Below, piece by piece: positions 53,573 through 60,595 of a DNA stretch of 64,000 nucleotides (its first letter is position 1; each line of letters starts with the position of its first letter). The stretch covers positions 62,001 to 126,000 of the forward strand of contig NZ_LQCI01000049.1 of NCBI RefSeq assembly GCF_001613935.1, in the 5' to 3' direction. The translations under genes were made by a program, and so were the position numbers. The notes under the pieces are model-generated. The model was given only the letters and a program-made list of their open reading frames with translations. It was not told the origin of the DNA and made no database searches. The DNA comes from Amycolatopsis regifaucium (GTDB lineage Bacteria; Actinomycetota; Actinomycetes; Mycobacteriales; Pseudonocardiaceae).

Positions 53573-54406
53573 ATGCCCAAGAAGTCACGTCGCACCCTGC
53601 TGCTCGCTGTCGGAGCGGTACTCGCGACGGCGGTGATGGTGCCGATCGCGGTCAACAGCGCGTCGGCGGACGACAGTGCGGTCAGTGGACCGGACAAGGC
53701 CGCCGAACCGAGGATCGTGGGCGGTGAAAAGGCTTCCGTCTCGCAGTACCCCTACGCGGTCTACTTGGCCGACCGCGACGGTAACCAGTACTGCGGAGCG
53801 GTGATCGTCAGCTCCACGACGGTCGCGACGGCGGCGCACTGCGCGGTCGCGTACGACAAGAACAACGTGCAGGTGGTGGCCGGCCGCGAGGACAAACGCT
53901 CGCGGGAAGGCCAGGTACTGCGCGTTTCGAAGGTCTGGGTCAGCCCCGGCTACAGCGGAGACCCCGGCAAGGGCGACGACATCGCCGTCATGACAGTCAG
54001 GGGGCAGTTGCCGTACCGGCCCGCGAAGGTAGCTGACACCGGTGATGCCGACCTGTACAGCGAAGGGACTAAGGCGACAGTCCTCGGCTGGGGTCGTATC
54101 GCCGACGGCGGCGCGCGGTCGGACTACCTCCGCAGCGCGGTCGTCCCGGTGGTCAGTGACAAGACCTGCCAGAGCGCGTACGCGGGCTACGACCCGACCG
54201 ACATGGTGTGCGCCGGTTATCCCGAGGGCGGGGTCGACGCCTGTCAGGGCGATTCGGGTGGCCCACTCGTCGTGGGTGACAAGCTCATCGGGATCGTTTC
54301 GTTCGGCGAAGGCTGTGCGAAGCCGAACAGGCCGGGCGTCTACACCCGTGTCTCGCACTACGCCAAAGAGATCTCTCAGCAGAGCAGTCGCGGGCTGATC
54401 GGCTGA
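53573..54406 (+). CDS. Secreted trypsin-like serine protease
   Basis: A 277-residue S1 protease. A signal peptide (MPKKSRRTLLLAVGAVLATA; cleavage near ASA) and a short propeptide lead to the mature N-terminus IVGGEK. Triad: His in VATAAHC, Asp in DDIAVM, Ser in CQGDSGGPLV. The Asp at the base of the S1 pocket (VDACQGDSGG) predicts cleavage after Arg or Lys. It resembles Streptomyces griseus trypsin. GAAGGGAC lies 6 nt before the ATG at 53573. Confidence 0.95.
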   Translation: MPKKSRRTLLLAVGAVLATAVMVPIAVNSASADDSAVSGPDKAAEPRIVGGEKASVSQYPYAVYLADRDGNQYCGAVIVSSTTVATAAHCAVAYDKNNVQVVAGREDKRSREGQVLRVSKVWVSPGYSGDPGKGDDIAVMTVRGQLPYRPAKVADTGDADLYSEGTKATVLGWGRIADGGARSDYLRSAVVPVVSDKTCQSAYAGYDPTDMVCAGYPEGGVDACQGDSGGPLVVGDKLIGIVSFGEGCAKPNRPGVYTRVSHYAKEISQQSSRGLIG

Positions 54407-54439
54407 TCGATGCCTTCTTCACGTCCGATGTGCTAACAA

Positions 54440-54916
54440 GTGGGCGTGAGCACCGACACCCCGATCATCGAGACCTCGTCGTTCCCGCTGTCCGTCGCCG
54501 GTGACGAGATCACCGCCGCTCAGCTGCACGGCATCCTCCGCCTGCGCGTGGACGTGTTCGTCGTCGAGCAGGAATGCGCCTACCACGAGATCGACGGACG
54601 TGACCTCCTGCCCGGCACCCGGCATCTCTGGATCGGGGGTTCCGTCGCCGTCGATTCGTACCTGCGGGTGTTGCAGGACGCGGGCGGCACCTTCCGCATC
54701 GGCCGGGTGTGCACGGCCGTCCGCGCACGCGGCAAGGGGCTGGCGGGACGGCTGATGGAGACCGCCCTCGCGGGGATCGGGGACGCGCCGTGCGTGCTCG
54801 ACGCGCAGACGTACGCGAAGGATTTCTACGCCAAGTACGGATTCGTGGTCGAAGGCGAGGAGTTCTTGGAGGACGGCATCCCGCACCTCACGATGTGGCG
54901 CCGGGAGGTGCGGTAG
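54440..54916 (+). CDS. ElaA-family GNAT acetyltransferase
   Basis: A 158-residue GNAT with the ElaA hallmark FRLRVDVFVVEQECAYxE-like opening (LRLRVDVFVVEQECAYHEID), then IGRVCTAVRARGKGLAGRLM and DAQTYAKDFYAKYGFVVEGE. The family has unknown small-molecule or protein substrates. GTG 54440 or GTG 54446 may be the start. Its 3' end overlaps the convergent bioF by 29 bp. Confidence 0.9.
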   Translation: MGVSTDTPIIETSSFPLSVAGDEITAAQLHGILRLRVDVFVVEQECAYHEIDGRDLLPGTRHLWIGGSVAVDSYLRVLQDAGGTFRIGRVCTAVRARGKGLAGRLMETALAGIGDAPCVLDAQTYAKDFYAKYGFVVEGEEFLEDGIPHLTMWRREVR

Positions 54917-56075
54917 CCGTGATCACCCCGACCGCGCGGTCCACCTCGGCCTCGGTGAGGTCGGCCCGTGCGGTCAGGCGCAGGCGGGAGATGCCGTCGG
55001 GTACGGACGGCGGACGGAAACAGCCGACCCGGACACCCTGATCCGCGCACGAAGCGGCCCACGCGACGGCCGCTTCGGGGGACGGCGCCTGCACGGAGAT
55101 CACCGCGGCGTCCGGGAGACTTACCCGGAACCCCGCCGCTTTCAGTTGCATCGCGAGGTTTCCGGCCGCGTCGGTCACCTTGGTGGCCAGCTCCGGCTCG
55201 GCCTTCAGCGCGTTGAGCGCGGCCAGCGCGGCGGCGGCACTGGCGGGCGCGAGGGCGGTGTCGAAGATGAAACTGCGCGCGGTGTCCACGAGATGCTTGA
55301 TCACACGACGCGGCCCGAGTACCGCTCCGCCTTGGGCGCCAAGGGATTTCGACAGCGTGATCGTGGTGACGACGTCCGGCGCGCCGGAGAGTCCCGCCGC
55401 GTTGACCGCGCCGCGGCCGCCCTCGCCGAGGACACCGAAGCCGTGAGCGTCGTCGATGAGCAGTGACGCGCCGTGCTCCCGGCAGACCGCCGCGAGTTGC
55501 TCCAGCGGCGCGATGTCGCCGTCGACGGAGAACACGGAATCGGTGACGACGAGCGCGCGCGGTTTGCGGCGGGTCGCGAGGGCGTGCTTGAAGGCGTTCG
55601 GATCGCTGTGGGCGACCGCGGCGATGTCCGAGCGGGACAGCCGGCAGCCCTCGATCAGCGAAGCGTGGATGTACTTGTCCGTGACGATCGCGGAATCCGC
55701 ACCGGACAGAGCCGTGACGGCCCCGAGGTTGGCGGTGAAGCCGGACGAGAAGACCAGCGCGGCCTGCGCGCCACAGAAGCGGGCGAGTTCGTGCTCGAGT
55801 TCGACGTGGACCTCGGTGGTGCCGGAGACGAGACGGGAGCCCGTCGACCCGGCGCCCCAGCGCAACGCGGCGGCCGCGGCCGCACCGGCGACGCGTTTGT
55901 CGCGGGCGAGCCCGAGGTAGTCGTTGCCCGCGAGGTCGAGCTCCGGTTCCTGCGCCTGCCGGATGCGCAGCTTGCGCACCAGTCCGGCCTCGGCCCGCTT
56001 CTCAGCCTCCACGTCGAGCCAGTCGAAGACCTGGTCGGGAGGGAGGTTCTGGGGAGCGGGGGCGGGAGAGTTCAC
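54888..56075 (-). CDS. bioF: 8-amino-7-oxononanoate synthase
   Basis: PLP enzyme that condenses pimeloyl-ACP/CoA with alanine in biotin synthesis. The 395-residue protein has LDLAGNDYLGLARDKRV, GSTGSRLVSGTTEVH, the PLP-contact LLIDDAHGFGVLGEGG and the Schiff-base Lys in TITLSKSLGAQGGAVLG. No bioA, bioD or bioB is in the window, so it stands alone here. The start is GTG 56075. Other alpha-oxoamine synthases (KBL, for example) are possible, but the ending and length fit BioF best. Confidence 0.88.
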   Translation of the reverse strand: MNSPAPAPQNLPPDQVFDWLDVEAEKRAEAGLVRKLRIRQAQEPELDLAGNDYLGLARDKRVAGAAAAAALRWGAGSTGSRLVSGTTEVHVELEHELARFCGAQAALVFSSGFTANLGAVTALSGADSAIVTDKYIHASLIEGCRLSRSDIAAVAHSDPNAFKHALATRRKPRALVVTDSVFSVDGDIAPLEQLAAVCREHGASLLIDDAHGFGVLGEGGRGAVNAAGLSGAPDVVTTITLSKSLGAQGGAVLGPRRVIKHLVDTARSFIFDTALAPASAAAALAALNALKAEPELATKVTDAAGNLAMQLKAAGFRVSLPDAAVISVQAPSPEAAVAWAASCADQGVRVGCFRPPSVPDGISRLRLTARADLTEAEVDRAVGVITATAPPGATS

Positions 56076-56135
56076 GTCCCGCAGTCTCCCATCCGGCCTT
56101 CGGCGCCGGGCGTGGTGGTCCCCACAGCGAGCGCA

Positions 56136-56182
56136 ATGAAGGGGCCTTTCATCGCAAAATTTGCGATGAAAGGCCCCTTCAT
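56136..56182. terminator. 23-bp-arm palindrome after the helicase gene
   Basis: Arms 56136-56158 and 56160-56182 pair perfectly around one base; the centre is GCAAAATTTGC. The outer sequence is the same as in 51852-51906. It lies downstream of the helicase gene and upstream of bioF on the same strand. Confidence 0.85.
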
Positions 56183-56214
56183 CTCATGCTTGGAGCCGGA
56201 CCAGCCGGCTCGGC

Positions 56215-57717
56215 TCAGCTGTCGAAGCTGCGACGCGGGCCGCGGCTCGGCCGCTGCGGGCGGCCACTGCCGCCACCGGACTCGCCACGACGCGGGCGGC
56301 CGCGGAAGCCGCCGGGACGGCCGCCTTCGCGGTGACCGTGACCCTCGCGCGAACCCTGGTAGCCACCGCGGTCGCCGCCACCGTAGCCGCGGCCACCGCC
56401 GCGACGCGGGGACTCACGACGACGTTCGATGACCGGCTCGCCGCTGGGCTGCTGCGCACCGGTGATGCGGATCAGTTCGGCGTCGCCCGGGCGGACCGTG
56501 GTCTGCTCGGCGCGGACACCGGCGCGGTCGGTCATCCGGCGCACCATGCGGCGCTGGTCGTGGGTGACCAGCGTGACCACGACACCGGACGCCCCGGCGC
56601 GCGCGGTGCGGCCCGCGCGGTGCAGGTAGTCCTTGTGGTCGGCGGCCGGGTCCACGTGCAGCACCAGCGAGATGTCGTCGACGTGGATACCGCGCGCGGC
56701 GACGTCCGTGGCCACGAGGACCGGGGCGAAGCCTTCCTTGAAGTCCGCGAGGACCCGGTTGCGCTGGCCCTGGGTCTTGCCGCCGTGCAGTGCGGCCGCG
56801 TGGACGCCCTTTTCGCGCAGGCGCTCGGTGAGGCGGTCCACGTGGTGCTTGGTGCGGACGAACATGATCGTGCGGCCCTCGCGGGCGCCGATCTCGGTGA
56901 TGACGTCCTGCTTGTCCTGGTGCGACACCTGGAACACGTGGTGGTCCATGGTGGTGACGCTCGCGGTCGACGGGGCGACCGAATGCGTGACCGGGTTGGT
57001 CAGATACGCGCGGACCAGGCGGTCGACGTCACCGTCGAGGGTGGCGGAGAACAGCAGACGCTGGCCGTCACGCGGGGTCAGGTCGAGGATCTCGCGAACC
57101 TGCGGCATGAAGCCCATGTCGGCCATCTGGTCGGCTTCGTCGAGCGCGATGAAGGTGCACTCCGACAGCGACGCCGTGCCCTGGCGGACGTGGTCCGACA
57201 ACCGGCCCGGGGTGGCGATCAGCAGGTCGACGCCGCGGGAAAGCGCGTCGGCCTGACGGGTGAAGGCCATGCCGCCGACGGCGGTGCGGCACCACAGGCC
57301 GAGCGACTTGGCCAGCGGGGTCAGCGAGTCGGCGACCTGCATGGCCAGCTCACGGGTCGGCACCAGGATCAGCGCGCGGGGGTGCTTCGGGCGGGCCCTG
57401 CCGCCGTTGAGCCGGGTCAGCATCGCCAGGCCGAAGGCCAGGGTCTTGCCGGAACCGGTCTGCGCGCGGCCGAGCACGTCGCGGCCGGCGAGCGCGTCGG
57501 GGATGGTCGCCGACTGGATGGGGAAGGGGGTGGTGATTCCGCCCTCGGCCAAGGCCTTGAGCAGCGGGTCGGGAAGCCCGAGCTCCGCCCAGGTCGTGGC
57601 CTTGACACTCTCGACGGTGTCGTTGTGCAGCATGCCGTCACCCGCGGGGCGGGTGCGCGGCTTACGGTGCTGCCTGGCCGACGGCGAGGTGGGGCCGGAG
57701 TTGAACGTGACTGTCAC
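56215..57717 (-). CDS. DEAD-box RNA helicase
   Basis: A 500-residue ATP-dependent RNA helicase. Motifs in order: Q-motif region (TTPFPIQSATIPDALAGRDV), Walker A in GRAQTGSGKT, PTRELA, DEAD in FIALDEADQMADMGF, SAT in LLFSATLD, then helicase domain 2 (TDVAARGIHVDDI and HRAGRTARAG). A Gly/Arg-rich tail (SPRRGGGRGYGGGDRGGYQG and more) should bind RNA non-specifically. It resembles RhlE/DeaD proteins that help ribosome assembly and RNA decay in the cold. GTG 57717 has GAGAGG 5 nt upstream. A leader of about 215 nt precedes it. Confidence 0.94.
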   Translation of the reverse strand: MTVTFNSGPTSPSARQHRKPRTRPAGDGMLHNDTVESVKATTWAELGLPDPLLKALAEGGITTPFPIQSATIPDALAGRDVLGRAQTGSGKTLAFGLAMLTRLNGGRARPKHPRALILVPTRELAMQVADSLTPLAKSLGLWCRTAVGGMAFTRQADALSRGVDLLIATPGRLSDHVRQGTASLSECTFIALDEADQMADMGFMPQVREILDLTPRDGQRLLFSATLDGDVDRLVRAYLTNPVTHSVAPSTASVTTMDHHVFQVSHQDKQDVITEIGAREGRTIMFVRTKHHVDRLTERLREKGVHAAALHGGKTQGQRNRVLADFKEGFAPVLVATDVAARGIHVDDISLVLHVDPAADHKDYLHRAGRTARAGASGVVVTLVTHDQRRMVRRMTDRAGVRAEQTTVRPGDAELIRITGAQQPSGEPVIERRRESPRRGGGRGYGGGDRGGYQGSREGHGHREGGRPGGFRGRPRRGESGGGSGRPQRPSRGPRRSFDS

Positions 57718-57969
57718 AAATACCTCTCGGACGTGGTACGTCACAAGGAGGCCCGGGCTGCCCGCGCGCAAGCAGGGCAAGATGGTGTGCACAGATGGGC
57801 GTTCACAGGGACGAACCCGGCACACCGCGTCTGCATGACACCGCGCGCCAATTGGTTGATACGGATACCGCGAGCCATTCGGTTGGCTTTGGAGGCGACG
57901 GACACCACTCATCCACGCCGCCGATTGCGGTCTAGCACTACTGTACCGGACTGTTATCCGCACTCCCAA
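57718..57969 (-). promoter_or_regulatory. Promoter and long 5' leader of the helicase gene
   Basis: On the minus strand a -35 TTGGGA (57969-57964) and a -10 TACAGT (57945-57940) with an 18-nt spacer predict a start near 57933. This leaves an untranslated leader of about 215 nt. Long leaders are typical of cold-induced DEAD-box genes. No named RNA family was recognised in it. No other gene is seen in the roughly 370 bp between the helicase and the LPMO gene. Confidence 0.5.
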
Positions 57970-58031
57970 CGGGAGGGACCGATTGTGGGCAGGGTCTCCA
58001 CGACGGCGTCCGTCCCGGGAGATGCGGGAAA

Positions 58032-58066
58032 GGGTCTTCCAAGACGTGTTCCGCCTTGAAAGACCC
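58032..58066 (-). terminator. Hairpin downstream of the LPMO gene
   Basis: Arms 58032-58043 and 58055-58066 pair with one mismatch, 25-59 nt after the LPMO stop. It most likely terminates that gene ahead of the helicase promoter. Confidence 0.6.
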
Positions 58067-58090
58067 CTTCGTGACACTGTGGACAGTCGC

Positions 58091-59149
58091 TCAACTTCCC
58101 TGACAGGTCACCGACGGCTGCGCCGGATCCGTCCCGGGTGCCTCGACGACGAGACCGAACGTCGTCTCGCCGTCCGGCGCGACCGCGCCGTTCCAGTTCG
58201 CGTTGACCACGTTCACCACGTTCCCCGCTTGGCTCAGCGTCCCGTTCCACACGCCGGCTATCCGCTGCCCGGCCGGCAGCACCCAGCCCGCCAGCCAGCC
58301 GGCGTAGGCGGTCGTGCCGTGGTTCATGATCGTCACGGTGGCCTGGTAGCCGCCTGACCACGAGTTCGTGACGGCGAACATCGCCATGCACGAACCGCCG
58401 GTCGGCGGCGGGGAGGTGGGCGTGGTCGACGAGGGCGGCGTGCCCGGTTCGTTGATGCCGGTCACCTCGCCCTTGCCGCCGTCGAAGACGACGTCGGAGC
58501 AACCGTAGAACGTCTCGGCGCTGTCGGAGCGTTTCCACACCGAGTAGATGATGTGCCGCCCCGTCTTGTTCGCCGGTAGCGCGCCGCTCCATTTGTACTG
58601 GCCTTCGACCGTCCCGACGGAGCCGGTCACCGGCGGATGGTCCACGGTCAGGAACGGCTGATCCTCGAAGTCGTCCCAGCGCAGCGGCCGGTTCGCAGTC
58701 CAGCCGTCCTTGGTGACGAACGTGTAGAACCAGCCAGGGTGCGCGGCCCACGCGTTGTAGGAGAAGTCGAACGTCGCGCCCGCCGTCAGATGCGTGAGCG
58801 GCCAGTCGCCGACGCCGTCATAACCGGCGTACCCGGGATTGCCGCCCGAGCACAGCTGCCCGTCGGGGATGAAACCGCGGGTGCGCCCGGCGCCGTCGGA
58901 ACGCAGGACGGAGAACCAGTTGTAGAGCGAGTTCGCGCCGCTCGTCCGGACGGCGGCGGAGCACGCCGGGTTGTGCGGGACGATCTCACCGGTCGGGGAC
59001 AAGCCGTCCTTCCAGCAGAGGAACGTGCGGCTGCCCGGTTTCATCATCGCGCCGTGCGCGGCGGCGGTGCCGGTGTTCAGCACCACGGCGAGCACGCTCG
59101 CCAGCAGCACGGTCACGACGGCCAGGACGGTACTTCGTTGTTTCGTCAC
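58091..59149 (-). CDS. Secreted AA10 lytic polysaccharide monooxygenase with CBM2
   Basis: Copper enzyme that oxidatively breaks crystalline cellulose or chitin. A 352-residue precursor: the signal peptide ends AAA, leaving His32 as mature residue 1 (HGAMMKPGSRTF), one half of the copper histidine brace. The second His is in YNAWAAHPGWFYTFVTKDGW. The AA10 domain ends about KGEVTGINEPG. A Ser/Thr/Pro linker leads to a CBM2 domain (MFAVTNSWSGGYQATVTIMN, WNGTLSQAGNVVNV) whose surface Trp residues favour cellulose or chitin. GTG 59149 is the likely start; ATG 59179 is an alternative. An exact CebR-type operator lies upstream. Confidence 0.93.
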   Translation of the reverse strand: MTKQRSTVLAVVTVLLASVLAVVLNTGTAAAHGAMMKPGSRTFLCWKDGLSPTGEIVPHNPACSAAVRTSGANSLYNWFSVLRSDGAGRTRGFIPDGQLCSGGNPGYAGYDGVGDWPLTHLTAGATFDFSYNAWAAHPGWFYTFVTKDGWTANRPLRWDDFEDQPFLTVDHPPVTGSVGTVEGQYKWSGALPANKTGRHIIYSVWKRSDSAETFYGCSDVVFDGGKGEVTGINEPGTPPSSTTPTSPPPTGGSCMAMFAVTNSWSGGYQATVTIMNHGTTAYAGWLAGWVLPAGQRIAGVWNGTLSQAGNVVNVVNANWNGAVAPDGETTFGLVVEAPGTDPAQPSVTCQGS

Positions 59150-59207
59150 GTCGGCTTCGCCCTTCTCCCATGCGGACATGGCCGCCGGGCTCCGGCGGCA
59201 GTGTTTA

Positions 59208-59221
59208 TGGGAGCGCTCCCA
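59208..59221. promoter_or_regulatory. CebR-type operator
   Basis: TGGGAGCGCTCCCA is a perfect 14-bp palindrome identical to the operator of the LacI-type cellobiose regulator CebR in Streptomyces. It is 59-72 nt upstream of the LPMO start. It implies derepression of the LPMO by cello-oligosaccharides. Confidence 0.85.
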
Positions 59222-59284
59222 GTAAGGAGGGTAAGCCACTTCCGGGTGGCGGGGAAGAGCTTTCACCGCTCTCGAAGCGCGAGG

Positions 59285-59337
59285 GTCACAGGGGATCCCC
59301 AGGGGACCGATTTCGTCCCATGGGGATCCCCTGTGAC
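59285..59337. terminator. 23-bp-arm palindrome with internal GGGGATCCCC
   Basis: Arms 59285-59307 and 59315-59337 pair with one mismatch. Each arm contains the perfect 10-bp palindrome GGGGATCCCC, so this too has the palindrome-within-palindrome design. It is just downstream of the RIO kinase stop. Confidence 0.8.
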
Positions 59338-59340
59338 ACG

Positions 59341-60294
59341 TCAGCGCAGTCCGGCGATCTCCCGCAGTTCCTCGATCAGCTCCGGGACCGCCGTCAGCCG
59401 CTCAGGCAGTCCTCGCGAGTGGAACCACGTGGCGATGTTCCGCACGTCGCGCGCGAGGAACTCCAGCCCGCCGGGGTTGGCCACGATGTCGACCACCTGC
59501 GGGAGGTCGATCACCATGATCCGCTCGCGGTGGACGAGCAGGTTGTACGCCGAGAGGTCGCCGTGCGCGAGCCCTTGCGACGCCAGGAGTTCCAGCATCG
59601 CCGAGGTCTGGAACCACAGTTCCCGCAGCTGCTCCGGCTCGGGCCGGACCTGCGCCAGCCGCGGCGCGGCCGTCTCGCCGTCGCCGAGGAACTCCAGCAG
59701 CAGCTCGGTACCGTCGCGTTGCACCGGATACGGCACCGGCGCGCCCACCGCCCAGAGTTTGCTCAGCGCGGAGAATTCGGCCACCGCCCACTGTTCGGCG
59801 ATGAGGTTGCGGCCGAAACTGCTGCGCGACTCCATGGCCCGCATTTCGCGCGACCGCCGCATCCGCCTGCCTTCGAGGTAGCCCGCGTCGCGGTGGAACA
59901 GCCGGTGCTCCCCGCTGCGGTACCGCTTGGCGGCCAGCACCGTGCCCGGCGTGTCGGGCAGGCCACGGCGCACGAGATGGACGTCGGCCTCCTTGCCGGT
60001 CTTGAGGATGCCGAGTTCGGTGTCCACCGCCGCGAGTTCGGTGATCACCCAGTCCGGCCGCGGATACGGCCCGTGCTCGGCTTCGCCCCAGGTGCTCCAG
60101 CGGTCGCCGCCGCCGGGGATGGCGGTTTCGGTGTAGGCGTCTTCACGCAGCCGGGCGAGCCGGACGCGTTCGGCCTCGGTGAGCCTGCCGCCGCGGTCGG
60201 GTTCGGGTTCGTCGTCGAACCGGCCGCGCCGGGCACGACGAGGACGGTCGATCTTTTCGAAAGCGTGCGATTCTTCGAGATCGTGCTTGCGCAC
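59341..60294 (-). CDS. RIO1-family serine kinase-like protein
   Basis: A 317-residue atypical kinase. The ATP-binding segment includes LGILKTGKEADVHLVRRG and an AAKRY Lys. The catalytic loop is QGLAHGDLSAYNLLVHRERI and the metal-binding motif is MVIDLPQVVDIV, both classic RIO signatures. The charged N-terminus (PRRARRGRFDDEPEPDRGG) is typical of actinobacterial members. Bacterial RIO proteins have no established target. GTG 60294 has GAGGAG 9 nt upstream. Confidence 0.9.
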   Translation of the reverse strand: MRKHDLEESHAFEKIDRPRRARRGRFDDEPEPDRGGRLTEAERVRLARLREDAYTETAIPGGGDRWSTWGEAEHGPYPRPDWVITELAAVDTELGILKTGKEADVHLVRRGLPDTPGTVLAAKRYRSGEHRLFHRDAGYLEGRRMRRSREMRAMESRSSFGRNLIAEQWAVAEFSALSKLWAVGAPVPYPVQRDGTELLLEFLGDGETAAPRLAQVRPEPEQLRELWFQTSAMLELLASQGLAHGDLSAYNLLVHRERIMVIDLPQVVDIVANPGGLEFLARDVRNIATWFHSRGLPERLTAVPELIEELREIAGLR

Positions 60295-60524
60295 TGGTGG
60301 GTTCTCCTCGTCAGGGTGCCCCACCGGGCGAGCGTGGTCGCGCTCAGCCTCGAGGGGCGAGTGGATGGGGGCGGCAAAGGCCCCGGACAGTCATCAGCAC
60401 GAGGCACCTCCCAGTCGCATCCACCGGCTCCTGCCGGATCGCGCACGATCATGCCGGACGCTCTTCCGCGCCCGCAACCGAATTAAGTCGTGAGTGGCGA
60501 CGGCCGGTCCTCCGCACCTTCCCC

Positions 60525-60581
60525 AGTACATGATGGCCCCCTTCCTTGCGCTAGGCGCAAGGAAGGGGGCCATCATGTACT
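60525..60581. terminator. 27-bp-arm palindrome after the LuxR gene
   Basis: Arms 60525-60551 and 60555-60581 pair throughout. It is the sister of 49224-49284: GTACATGATGGCCCCCTTCC here against GTACATGAAGGCCCCCTTCC there, with the matching change in the opposite arm. It lies downstream of the large LuxR regulator. Confidence 0.88.
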
Positions 60582-60595
60582 TCACGCCCTACGCC

